From Thermohalobacter berrensis (GTDB taxonomy: Bacteria > Bacillota > Clostridia > Tissierellales > Thermohalobacteraceae), in assembly GCF_003609645.1 (NCBI RefSeq), contig NZ_MCIB01000003.1:29404-93403 (forward strand): a DNA stretch of 64,000 bases. The letters are read 5' to 3'. The notes under the pieces were generated by a model that ran no database searches, was not told the DNA's origin, and was given only the letters and a program-made list of their open reading frames with translations. Every line of letters starts with the position of its first letter. Position 1 is the first letter of the stretch. Made by a program: the position numbers and the translations under genes. Positions 1 to 7,558 of the stretch are shown one piece after another.

Positions 1-1932
1 AAATCCAGCTTCTAAAAACTTTTCTAATAATGAAATTGTTATATTGCTTTCCCTATTAGCCTTTTGACCTACTCCCATACCGTCACTTAATACTGCATAA
101 TAGTTATTATTATTTTCTCCAAAAGTATAACTATCTCCAGATACATAATTAAATGACTGGTCTAGTTTAGCCACTTTTGTTACAGCACCATATCTATTTG
201 CTCTTATAAGTTTAAATCTACAAGTTTTATTGTTTTCTTGTATATTACATGTAAAATTATCCCTTACAAGTGGGAAGCCAACAACATCTGAAACTATTGG
301 CACTACATCCCTAGTACAAGCTCCAGTGCCATTACATGCTTTTAATTCTAAGAATATTTCAAATTTGTCGTCTTCAAACTCTGTAACTGTTACTTCTTTT
401 ATATCTATACCATTATCTTTTAGTTTAGCAAATATTTCTTTTTCTACGTCATCTTTGAATTTGATATCACTATATATTTCATTTGCAAGGTTACTAATAA
501 TCTTTGAAACTCCATCTAATTGTTCAGAAACAAGTTGTCTACTTTCTAAAATTTTGTTTTCCCATTTATAATTTAATTTATATATATCAAATAGATAACT
601 ACATTTCTTTACAATAAGCTCTGGTTTTATACATCTTTTTCTAAAATGTTCTGGCATTTCATCTTCATTAACATCTCTCTGTAATTCAATAGTATTTAAT
701 AACTCAAACATTGAATGATATGTATTATAAAATTCATTTATCCAACAAAATCTATACATTGCACAATCTTTACATACATCATCTGCAACTGTATCAACAA
801 ACTTTGAAATATCCTTTTGTTCCATTATTTTTTCTCTATCTGCAGCCTTTTCAAATGTATTAGCTAGTTCTTCAAAAACACTAGAAACTTCCTTAAGCCT
901 TTTAAAGGTAATATCTCTTATCCTATTACTATAAACATCTTCTATTACTGAACCTTGATTTGTTCCAACAACAATTTTGCTATCTACTCTTTTTATAACA
1001 CGAGAAACTATTAAAAATATAATTGTCCCTATTAGAGTTTCTTCTAATTGTATTAAGCTCTCAAAAAAACCATTAATATAAAAAGACATTATTCCATTAC
1101 CTATAATAAACCCAATAGCACTTCCTATCCTTCCCAAATCCTTGAACAATCCAGACATTAAACCAGAAACCCCATATATTGCAATAACAAATGGCATATT
1201 GTTATGGGACATAGAGGATACTACTCCTATTGTTACTCCAACTGCTGTTCCAGTTGATGGGCCTTTATTATATGCAAATAATAAAATTAAAAATACTGAT
1301 ATAATATTCTTAATTAGAAAGTTAGATATTGTTAATTCTCCAACTCCTGCTACAAATAAAGACAACATTATTGCTCCACTTATTATTTCTTCATTAGTAA
1401 AAAGTCTGTTTTTGCTACTTTCTATAGTAGTAATGCTATATGTAAATATGTAGGATAATGTAAAAACTACAATCCCTTCAAATCCTGCCATAAAAATGTC
1501 ATATAAAAAGTATTCACCTAATATAATAGAAATAGATTTAGTTAATATTAAAATTATTGATCCTACTATAGAAAATTTCAATGTGGTAATTTTAACTTTA
1601 TTTTCTAATAACTTATATGAAATGTAAATAAGCCAAATTGCTGCTAAATAATAATAGTTATTGATACCATGTACAGTTATGATACTTAATGATATAGTCG
1701 TGGGTAATATAATATTCCTGCCATATTTGATTAAATATGCTGTTAAGAATGCAATGCCAAATGGAGTAAGGTTGTCCATTATCACAGCTCTTGTAATAAA
1801 AAAGGACATTATATTAATTAGCACATAATTTATATTTATTTTTGAGAATATCTTTTTACCTTTTGAACCTATAAAATTTTTAGTTCTTTTATTATTTTCT
1901 CTCACAGGAATTAATTCCATTTTATTTATCAT
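1..1932 (-). CDS. spoIIE: Stage II sporulation protein E, N-terminal 644 residues (cut by left edge)
   Basis: Translating the minus strand from ATG at 1932 gives an open frame to base 1 with no stop (644 codons). The N-terminal half is a run of hydrophobic membrane segments. A soluble central region follows, and near the window edge the protein phosphatase (PP2C) motif VLSDGMGVG is reached; the rest of the phosphatase domain lies outside the window. In this family the protein dephosphorylates SpoIIAA to activate sigma-F in the forespore and takes part in polar septation. The start at 1932 has a GGGGG Shine-Dalgarno 8 bases upstream; the next in-frame ATG (1920) would be about 20 bases away. 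Upstream is a promoter of the Spo0A-dependent sigma-A type. Order relative to yabR and divIC matches Bacillus subtilis. Confidence 0.95.
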   Translation of the reverse strand, partial: MINKMELIPVRENNKRTKNFIGSKGKKIFSKININYVLINIMSFFITRAVIMDNLTPFGIAFLTAYLIKYGRNIILPTTISLSIITVHGINNYYYLAAIWLIYISYKLLENKVKITTLKFSIVGSIILILTKSISIILGEYFLYDIFMAGFEGIVVFTLSYIFTYSITTIESSKNRLFTNEEIISGAIMLSLFVAGVGELTISNFLIKNIISVFLILLFAYNKGPSTGTAVGVTIGVVSSMSHNNMPFVIAIYGVSGLMSGLFKDLGRIGSAIGFIIGNGIMSFYINGFFESLIQLEETLIGTIIFLIVSRVIKRVDSKIVVGTNQGSVIEDVYSNRIRDITFKRLKEVSSVFEELANTFEKAADREKIMEQKDISKFVDTVADDVCKDCAMYRFCWINEFYNTYHSMFELLNTIELQRDVNEDEMPEHFRKRCIKPELIVKKCSYLFDIYKLNYKWENKILESRQLVSEQLDGVSKIISNLANEIYSDIKFKDDVEKEIFAKLKDNGIDIKEVTVTEFEDDKFEIFLELKACNGTGACTRDVVPIVSDVVGFPLVRDNFTCNIQENNKTCRFKLIRANRYGAVTKVAKLDQSFNYVSGDSYTFGENNNNYYAVLSDGMGVGQKANRESNITISLLEKFLEAGF

Positions 1933-1966
1933 TTACAAGACCCCCACTTCTTGTTAGTTTATGGTT

Positions 1967-2032
1967 ATTTTACCAAAAGAAGTACAAAATATTTGTCAAG
2001 AAGGGTTGTCTCGCAAAAAAAGTTTTTGACAA
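1967..2032 (-). promoter_or_regulatory. spoIIE promoter: sigma-A boxes with 21-bp spacer and Spo0A-box-like sites
   Basis: On the minus strand TTGACA (1994-1999) is followed after exactly 21 bases by TAAAAT (1967-1972). Sigma-A promoters activated by Spo0A~P (spoIIG and spoIIE of Bacillus subtilis) are known for this over-long spacer. A 0A-box-like ATTGTCAAAA lies just upstream (2023-2032), and the -35 region itself reads CTTGACAAAT, one base off a 0A box core. Binding is inferred, not shown. Confidence 0.7.
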
Positions 2033-2252
2033 TATAATATGTTATTTAAGAAAAAGTTTTAATTTTTTTTATATACAGACAATCTAATAAATCTAAAAAT
2101 TTAAAAGAATATTTTATATTTGTTAATCTAATTCAGTTAAATTAAACATTAAAGGCTATCGACAAGTTTCTATGTACATATAGTAGGTTGCAAGATATGA
2201 TATAAAATGTATAATATTTTGTAAGTTCCACAGCTATAAAATTATTACAAAT

Positions 2253-2279
2253 AAAAATAAGCCGGAAATCTTCCGGCTT
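2253..2279 (-). terminator. Intrinsic terminator after yabR
   Basis: Minus strand: AAGCCGGAA / TTCCGGCTT stem (2259-2279) followed by ATTTTTAT. It sits 11 bases beyond the yabR stop and separates yabR from spoIIE, which has its own promoter. Confidence 0.9.
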
Positions 2280-2289
2280 ACAACCATAA

Positions 2290-2694
2290 TTAACGACCTC
2301 TGAAACTACTTACTCTTCTAGAGTTTCTGTTTTTTAATTGTTCTTGTTTTTCATTACTATCTCTTAAAAACTTGGAGAGTTTATCCTCAAAGGACATACG
2401 TTTTTGCTTTTTATCTCCCTTGTTCCAATCAATTTTAGGTGGCTGTTTAGATGATTTTTTAGAATTAGCTTGTCTTATAGAGAGTCTTATCTTATTTTCC
2501 TTATCAACTGAAAGAATTTTTACTTTGACCTTTTGATCTTTTTTTAGATAATCTTTGATATTATTCACATAGTCGTCTGATACCTCTGAAATGTGAACTA
2601 AACCAGTCTCTCCACCAGGTAGTTGAACAAAGGCACCAAAATGAGTTATACCTGTTACAGTACCTTCAACTACCTTACCTACTTTAACGAACAT
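2290..2694 (-). CDS. yabR: S1 RNA-binding domain protein, YabR-like
   Basis: 134 residues. Residues 1-75 form one S1 OB-fold (KVVEGTVTGITHFGAFVQL start, then GLVHISEVSDDYV and the terminal IRLSIRQ strand). The rest is a basic, low-complexity tail rich in K, R and S, ending RRVSSFRGR. S1 proteins of this kind bind RNA or ribosomes; the specific role of YabR is not settled. A GGGAGG ribosome site precedes the ATG at about 11 bases. The position between divIC and spoIIE is the same as in Bacillus subtilis, which supports orthology. It is probably transcribed with divIC, 73 bases upstream, and ended by the hairpin at 2259-2279. Confidence 0.9.
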   Translation of the reverse strand: MFVKVGKVVEGTVTGITHFGAFVQLPGGETGLVHISEVSDDYVNNIKDYLKKDQKVKVKILSVDKENKIRLSIRQANSKKSSKQPPKIDWNKGDKKQKRMSFEDKLSKFLRDSNEKQEQLKNRNSRRVSSFRGR

Positions 2695-2767
2695 AAAATA
2701 AAGATCCTCCCTTTTAATTTATATAATAACTGTTTAAGTATATACTAAAAATCAAAAAAAGTCAACT

Positions 2768-3082
2768 TTAATCCCTCCCAAAAACACTACTTTTCTTTTT
2801 TTCTTTATCTATATATATAATTTCTCCTGGCTTAACCATATTTAATTCTTCTCTAGCTATCTTTTCTATATATTCTAAAGAATAGGTATAATCAATTTTG
2901 CTTTCAAGCTGGCTAATATCTGTTTTTAAAGCCTTTATCTCTTGTTCTTTTTTCTGTTTTTCAGCTTCTAATTTTACTATCATTTTATGTTGGTTAAATA
3001 ATATTGACCCTATATAAACTATTAATATAAAAGATAATAGGTAACGTATTTTAAACACTTTTTTCTTTTTTCTATTTACCAT
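2768..3082 (-). CDS. divIC: Septum formation initiator family protein, DivIC/FtsB type
   Basis: 104 residues in the usual small bitopic layout: a basic cytoplasmic start (MVNRKKKKVFKIR), one membrane helix at about residues 10-30, a coiled coil (EAEKQKKEQEIKALKTDISQ region), then a conserved extracytoplasmic end with IAREELNMVKPGEIIY. This protein pairs with FtsL and DivIB in the divisome. The frame is open further upstream to a TTG, but the ATG at 3082 has a well-placed AAGGATG ribosome site, so I choose it. Synteny with yabQ and yabR supports the assignment. Confidence 0.9.
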   Translation of the reverse strand: MVNRKKKKVFKIRYLLSFILIVYIGSILFNQHKMIVKLEAEKQKKEQEIKALKTDISQLESKIDYTYSLEYIEKIAREELNMVKPGEIIYIDKEKKKSSVFGRD

Positions 3083-3158
3083 AATATACCCATCCTTCAA
3101 TTATTTATTCAGGTATTTTAGCTTTATTAATTATTTCTATATACATTAGAAAAATCCT

Positions 3159-3668
3159 CTATTTTTTTGTTAAAATTGTTCCAGCATACTTCTTTATGTC
3201 TTTAAAAAATCTAATTGGAAGGGTTATTATTTTCTTTGCCTTTCTTAAAACTTTTTTTGTTTTTTTATTAAATTTCATGTATGGGCCATAAAATATTCTC
3301 CCTAGTAATTTAAAAGGAGATAAAATAATATCAAGAACATATTTTAAAATCTTTTTCAATAAATTTATTAATTTTACTAATAGGGTAATAACAACTTTGC
3401 TCAACAACTTAGAATAGAGAAAGGCGCCACTAATAAAACCTAAAAATACATATCCCCTAATTTCTCCCCAATTACTAAATATGAGAATAGCAAGTGCAAT
3501 TATTGAAACTATTATCCAAAAGATTAAATCCTCTATAAAAGTAGCTATTTTCTTAGGTTTAGAAAAGTACCTAAATATTCTATATAAATCGTATACAAAT
3601 CCTATAATTATTCCACCATATAAAGTAGTAAAAAATACATAAGCTTGACTTTCGACTGAAGTTCCCAT
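3159..3668 (-). CDS. yabQ: Spore cortex biosynthesis protein YabQ
   Basis: 169 residues with about four hydrophobic segments in the first 110 residues (GGIIIGFVYDLYRIFRYF motif near the start, typical of YabQ) and a very basic C-terminal tail (KKTKKVLRKAKK). In Bacillus subtilis the protein sits in the outer forespore membrane and is needed for cortex formation; it is made under sigma-E. A GAGGTG ribosome site precedes the ATG. It lies 49 bases downstream of yabP, so the two are probably cotranscribed. Confidence 0.92.
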   Translation of the reverse strand: MGTSVESQAYVFFTTLYGGIIIGFVYDLYRIFRYFSKPKKIATFIEDLIFWIIVSIIALAILIFSNWGEIRGYVFLGFISGAFLYSKLLSKVVITLLVKLINLLKKILKYVLDIILSPFKLLGRIFYGPYMKFNKKTKKVLRKAKKIITLPIRFFKDIKKYAGTILTKK

Positions 3669-3717
3669 ACGAACACCTCAAATATTATTAACTTTTCTAC
3701 TTATTGGCCATTACTAT

Positions 3718-4005
3718 TTATTTAAACATTTTCCCTAATAATCCCCCTCCTTTTGAACCTCCTACATCTTTATTACTATAGGTAATACCGTCAATTTGAC
3801 CTTCTATTACAACATTTCCATCTTCTAAGTTTAGTTTGCTTATATTTAATGATTCACCTTTTATATTCATTACTCCCTTTACAGTAGAAACTATTATTGT
3901 ATTATCGTTAAAACTATTTACATGGTCAACACCTGAAATACTTAGTTTTTCTCTATTTTCTAAAATGATATTTTGATTTTTCCCATCTTGTCTTCTTTCA
4001 GTCAT
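3718..4005 (-). CDS. yabP: Sporulation protein YabP
   Basis: 95 residues, matching the family length. The core (LENREKLSISGVDHVNSF, then TVKGVMNIKGESLNI) is the YabP/YqfC domain. The tail is glycine and serine rich (GGSKGGGLLGKMFK). It is required for sporulation in Bacillus subtilis and probably acts with YabQ at the spore cortex. GGGGGAG lies 6 bases before the ATG. Because two hairpins separate it from the SpoIID-like gene upstream, yabPQ should have its own promoter. I looked for a sigma-E promoter and could not fit one with correct spacing. Confidence 0.93.
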   Translation of the reverse strand: MTERRQDGKNQNIILENREKLSISGVDHVNSFNDNTIIVSTVKGVMNIKGESLNISKLNLEDGNVVIEGQIDGITYSNKDVGGSKGGGLLGKMFK

Positions 4006-4101
4006 CCATATCTCCCCCTTTATACTTATGTTAAAAGAATATGACTTTTTACTTTATTTTATTACTATCCTATGTTGAAGCTTTAATAAGTGGTAATAAA
4101 T

Positions 4102-4140
4102 AAAAAAAGTCTTCTATTAAAAATAGAAGATTCTCAAGGT
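4102..4140 (-). repeat. Hairpin repeat copy 1, terminator-like
   Basis: Plus-strand GTCTTCTATT / AATAGAAGA stem-loop flanked by AAAAAAA and TCTCAAGG. Read on the minus strand the hairpin is followed by CTTTTTTT, so it can act as a terminator. An almost identical 34-base unit occurs at 55,568-55,604. Confidence 0.6.
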
Positions 4141-4221
4141 TGACTTTTTTGAAACACATGACGGAAATTATATTTTATCCACAATTTTTATTTTTTATAA
4201 TTTCCTATGTGTTATAAAAAT

Positions 4222-4253
4222 AAAAAGTCTCCCATTAAAATGGTAGACTTTTT
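4222..4253. terminator. Symmetric terminator after the SpoIID-like gene
   Basis: AAAAAGTCTCCCATT / AATGGTAGACTTTTT (one mismatch) with A/T tracts on both sides; it can work in either direction. It is 38 bases past the stop of the gene at 4291. Confidence 0.8.
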
Positions 4254-4290
4254 AACTATAAAAATTTATATTTAGTTATACATTAAAGTG

Positions 4291-5247
4291 CTATTTCCAT
4301 AAATTAACTATATTAACATCTTTGAAATAATACTTTATTATTTCTTCTGCTTTCATTCCTTCTTTGGCCAGCTGATACGCTCCCCATTGGCTCATTCCTA
4401 CTCCATGGCCATATCCTCTACCAGTAAAGGTTACTTTATTCCCATTTACACTTATTATGTCTATTAAAGTAGATTTAAGTTTACCTGGTCCTATATTTAA
4501 TCTAAATGTTGGACCATTTACAGTTATATTACCTATCCTTAAAGATACTACCCTTCCAGAAGGTCCTCGTTTTTCTATAATAATAGAATTAAAGTCGTTA
4601 ATATCTTTTTTCATCTTCCAACATGCTTTTTTTATCTCAGTTTTAGTAAAGGTATAGCTCCAATTTGTATCATTTTTAGGTGCTTTATTAGAATCTTTTG
4701 ATTTAACAATTCTTATATATGGCGGATTATCATATTTATAATTTAAACCTTCCTTAGCTAAAGCTGTATTTCCTCCAGAATGGGCATGAAACCAAGCCTT
4801 TATATAGTCTCCATTATACAGTACCACTTGTCCTCTAGTACTCTCAACAGCATTCTTTATTCTTTCGTTTACAGCATCAATATTCCAAGCCTGAGCTTCT
4901 TTCACATCTGTTGAAATATTAGCATTTTTATATTTTGACCCACCCCTATTTTTTATAAAATGCATAACATAAGTTCTAGCTAATATTGCTTGAGCTTTAA
5001 GTGCCTCTAAAGGCCAATCATTTCCCATTTCTCCAGCAACAACACCTGCTACGTAATTTTCAATATTCATTCTCTCTACTTTATCCTTTTCTAATACATA
5101 TACCTTTAAAATTATTCTTCCATTTGCATCCCTATCTAAGAAATTAGGAATATGTGGCTTTTCTATTCCAGGTTTACTAAATTCACTTAAGCATCCAGAT
5201 AATAATACTATCACTAGGATTAAGAATATAATTTTGCTATACCTCAT
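4291..5247 (-). CDS. SpoIID/LytB-domain lipoprotein (putative peptidoglycan lytic enzyme)
   Basis: 318 residues. A lipoprotein signal (hydrophobic 5-18, lipobox LSGC with Cys19) predicts anchoring on the outer membrane face. The SpoIID domain starts near residue 50 with NYVAGVVAGEMGNDWP followed by EALKAQAILARTYV; the Glu of GEM aligns with the catalytic Glu of SpoIID lytic transglycosylases. The end carries the family signature GRGYGHGVGMSQWGAYQLAKEG. True SpoIID has an N-terminal membrane helix and lies elsewhere (next to spoIIID/murA), so this is a paralog, perhaps a sporulation or germination wall enzyme. Its location inside the yab cluster, between yabO and yabP, is not found in Bacillus subtilis. 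Confidence 0.85.
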   Translation of the reverse strand: MRYSKIIFLILVIVLLSGCLSEFSKPGIEKPHIPNFLDRDANGRIILKVYVLEKDKVERMNIENYVAGVVAGEMGNDWPLEALKAQAILARTYVMHFIKNRGGSKYKNANISTDVKEAQAWNIDAVNERIKNAVESTRGQVVLYNGDYIKAWFHAHSGGNTALAKEGLNYKYDNPPYIRIVKSKDSNKAPKNDTNWSYTFTKTEIKKACWKMKKDINDFNSIIIEKRGPSGRVVSLRIGNITVNGPTFRLNIGPGKLKSTLIDIISVNGNKVTFTGRGYGHGVGMSQWGAYQLAKEGMKAEEIIKYYFKDVNIVNLWK

Positions 5248-5343
5248 TAAATAACCTCCACATTTTGTTTATACTGTTATTAATAATTGTGCACTTTTTT
5301 TATTATATATATGAGGTATAGCTTATGATAATCTTAAAAGTTT

Positions 5344-5583
5344 TTATAAAATTTTATATAATTCTTCGGCTTTATTCTTAGGTACATGGTCTAAAAGCTT
5401 TAGGACTTCTACTTTTAAGGTATTATTGCCAAAATTTATTTCAATAATATCTCCTACTTCAACATTAGTGCCTGGTTTTACCTGTTTACCATTTACAAAA
5501 ACTCTTCCTTGTTCACAAGCCTCTTTTGCCACTGTTCTCCTTTTTATTATTCTGGAATTCTTTAAAAATTTGTCTATTCTCAT
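5344..5583 (-). CDS. rqcP: S4-domain RNA-binding protein, RqcP (YabO) type
   Basis: 79 residues, nearly all one S4 domain: MRIDKFLKNSRIIKRRTVAKE, then ACEQGRVFVNGKQVKPGTNVEVGD. RqcP in Bacillus subtilis binds stalled 50S subunits and works with RqcH in ribosome quality control (C-terminal alanine tailing). An in-frame ATG exists 21 bases upstream, but AGGAAGG is well spaced for the ATG at 5583, and the family begins at MRxDKFLK, so I take the shorter form. It follows hup and precedes the SpoIID-like gene. Confidence 0.92.
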   Translation of the reverse strand: MRIDKFLKNSRIIKRRTVAKEACEQGRVFVNGKQVKPGTNVEVGDIIEINFGNNTLKVEVLKLLDHVPKNKAEELYKIL

Positions 5584-5617
5584 TTTATCAACCTTCCTTT
5601 TCATACCCTAAATGAAA

Positions 5618-5640
5618 AAATCAGGTCAAAGACCTGATTT
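5618..5640 (-). terminator. Terminator overlapping the HU stop codon
   Basis: Minus strand AAATCAGGTC / GACCTGATTT stem followed by TTTTC. The hairpin starts inside the HU stop codon and lies before rqcP, so HU transcripts mostly end here. Confidence 0.85.
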
Positions 5641-5918
5641 TACTTGTTAACTGCTTCTTTTAATGTTTTACCTGCTTTAAATACTGGAGCTTTTGAAGCA
5701 GGGATTTCAATTACTTCATTTGGATTTCTTGGGTTTCTTCCCTTTCTTGCCTTTCTATGTCTTACTTCAAAAGTTCCAAATCCTACTAATTGTACTTTCT
5801 CTTCCTTAACTAATGCATCTTGTACACTTTCCATGAATGCATTTAGAGCACTTTCTGCATCTTTTTTTGTTAATCCACTTTTTTCAGCCATGCTTGCAAC
5901 TAATTCAGCCTTATTCAC
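5640..5918 (-). CDS. hup: HU-family DNA-binding protein
   Basis: 92 residues, a full-length HU. The DNA-contacting beta arm is present (GFGTFEVRHRKARKGRNPRNP) with the conserved RNP tip, and the protein starts MNKAELV. HU is the main nucleoid-compacting protein. The start codon is GTG (5916-5918) with GGAGG 7 bases upstream. The gene sits between yabN and yabO, a location seen in clostridia but not Bacillus subtilis, where hbs is elsewhere. Confidence 0.97.
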   Translation of the reverse strand: MNKAELVASMAEKSGLTKKDAESALNAFMESVQDALVKEEKVQLVGFGTFEVRHRKARKGRNPRNPNEVIEIPASKAPVFKAGKTLKEAVNK

Positions 5919-5999
5919 AATAATACCTCCTTTATTTATTATTAAATTATATTATAAATAAAAATTGCTTGTATATGCTAATTCTACCTTTTTGTCTAA

Positions 6000-6018
6000 A
6001 ATCCTTCTTTTCAGGATT
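6000..6018 (-). terminator. Weak hairpin after yabN
   Basis: Minus strand AATCCT / AGGATT stem with a GAAAAGA loop, followed only by TTAG. It lies 16 bases past the yabN stop. Attenuation is possible but the U tract is poor. Confidence 0.4.
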
Positions 6019-6033
6019 ATTTTTTCTCTTTTT

Positions 6034-7500
6034 TTAATTTTTATGTATTTTTGCTTCCTCCCACAAACCATCCATTTCTTCTAAAGTCATATTATTCAAA
6101 TCTTTTCCATTTTTTGTAGCCTGTTCTTCTATAAACTTAAATCTTTTTATAAACTTTAATATAGTCTTATTTAAAGCAACTTCAGGATTAATATCTAAAA
6201 ATCTACTTATATTAACAATAGCAAATAATAAATCTCCTAATTCTTCTTCTATTTTTTCATTTTTCTTAGAATTTATTTCTTTTAATAATTCATCAAGTTC
6301 TTCCTTAACTTTACTAATTGCACCTTCAATATTTGGCCAATCAAAGCCTACATCTGCTGCTCTCTTTTGTACTTTATAGCTTTTCATTAGTGCTGATAAA
6401 CTATTAGGTATATCCTCTAATCTTTCAGTATATTTTTTAATGTTTTTTTCTTTATCTTTAATTTTATTCCAATTTGCTAGAACTTCTTTATCATCTGATA
6501 CCTTTATATCACCAAATACATGTGGATGTCTATTAATAAGCTTTGTACAAATATTTGAAGTAATATCATAAATATTAAAATATCCTTCTTCTTTTGCAAT
6601 TTGACTGTGAAAAACTACCTGTAAGAGTAAATCTCCCAATTCCTCAGCCAGTCCATCTATATCGTCATTATCAATAGCATCTACTACTTCATATGCTTCT
6701 TCAAGGACATATTCCCTCAAACTTTCATGTGTTTGCTTAATATCCCATGGACATCCTTCTTTACTTCTTAATTTTTCCATAATATGTATCAAATTATTCA
6801 TATCATATCTTTTTCTTGCTTTTTCTTTCATCTTAGGTATATATATACTTGTAAGATAATCTATCCAGTCTATTCTGTCTAACTCATAAAGGGGAACCTT
6901 TACTATTTTCTCTTTTTCTTTTACACCTGCTGCCCTTACAATATAAACCTCGTATTCATCACCATAAATATCTGACAAAATAAGTTTAACTTCAGATGCT
7001 ACCATTCTATTATAAACCTGAGTAATTATATTATCTGAATTTATGTCTACTGTTTGTTTTTTTAGATTTAACCCATCTAAAATCTTTAATCCTTCTATGG
7101 GGTCTCGTCCAATTGCAGATATAATCGGGTCAATAAAACTCATTCCTGGAATAATTTCTACTGAAACTTTTCCCTCTTCCTTTAATCTTAAAAGTATATC
7201 AACTGTTTTTTCTGCAACTAAAGGATGTCCCGGTACACAGTAATTAATGATATCATATTTTTGGGATTTTGCAACTAAGTCTTTAGTAATATTTTTATAA
7301 ACTTCTTCAAAGTCATCCCATTTTTCATACATATAATCATAGGTTTCATATTTTATGTTATTCTTCTTTAAATACTCAACCGTTGGATGTTTTTCTGTTC
7401 TCAAAATCACTTTATTTCCACTTTTTAACCTTTCAACTGCTTCTAATGTAAGAGAACCAATATCTCCTGGCCCTAAACCAATAACTACGATTTTACCCAT
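6034..7500 (-). CDS. mazG: Tetrapyrrole methylase-like / MazG nucleotide pyrophosphohydrolase fusion (YabN)
   Basis: 488 residues in two parts. Residues 1-225 are a tetrapyrrole (corrin/porphyrin) methylase-like domain beginning with GLGPGDIGSLTLEAVERL and containing a PGHPLVAEKT loop. Residues 230-488 hold two MazG units: LEEAYEVVDAIDNDD with EELGDLLLQVVFHSQ, and a second EELGDLLFAIVN. The EExxE/ExxD metal-binding acids of both units are present. MazG cleaves NTPs to NMP and PPi and helps clear abnormal nucleotides; the methylase half has no proven substrate. GGAGGG precedes the ATG. Orthologous position to Bacillus subtilis yabN. Confidence 0.95.
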   Translation of the reverse strand: MGKIVVIGLGPGDIGSLTLEAVERLKSGNKVILRTEKHPTVEYLKKNNIKYETYDYMYEKWDDFEEVYKNITKDLVAKSQKYDIINYCVPGHPLVAEKTVDILLRLKEEGKVSVEIIPGMSFIDPIISAIGRDPIEGLKILDGLNLKKQTVDINSDNIITQVYNRMVASEVKLILSDIYGDEYEVYIVRAAGVKEKEKIVKVPLYELDRIDWIDYLTSIYIPKMKEKARKRYDMNNLIHIMEKLRSKEGCPWDIKQTHESLREYVLEEAYEVVDAIDNDDIDGLAEELGDLLLQVVFHSQIAKEEGYFNIYDITSNICTKLINRHPHVFGDIKVSDDKEVLANWNKIKDKEKNIKKYTERLEDIPNSLSALMKSYKVQKRAADVGFDWPNIEGAISKVKEELDELLKEINSKKNEKIEEELGDLLFAIVNISRFLDINPEVALNKTILKFIKRFKFIEEQATKNGKDLNNMTLEEMDGLWEEAKIHKN

Positions 7501-7530
7501 TATAATCCCTCCACACCTCTATAATTAGCT

Positions 7531-7558
7531 AAAAAAGCTAGGCTTATACCTAGCTTTT
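7531..7558 (-). terminator. Terminator between yabM and yabN
   Basis: Minus strand AAAAGCTAGG / CCTAGCTTTTTT with a 6-base loop. It overlaps the end of the flippase gene, so yabN expression needs read-through or its own promoter. Confidence 0.9.

Noticed and set aside
1142..1453. Plus-strand 103-codon open frame
   Set aside because: Lies wholly inside spoIIE on the other strand; no ribosome site; shadow frame.
4006..4050. Sigma-E promoter for yabPQ
   Set aside because: CATAAGTAT and GTCATATT are both present but only about 7 bases apart, too close for a sigma-E promoter.
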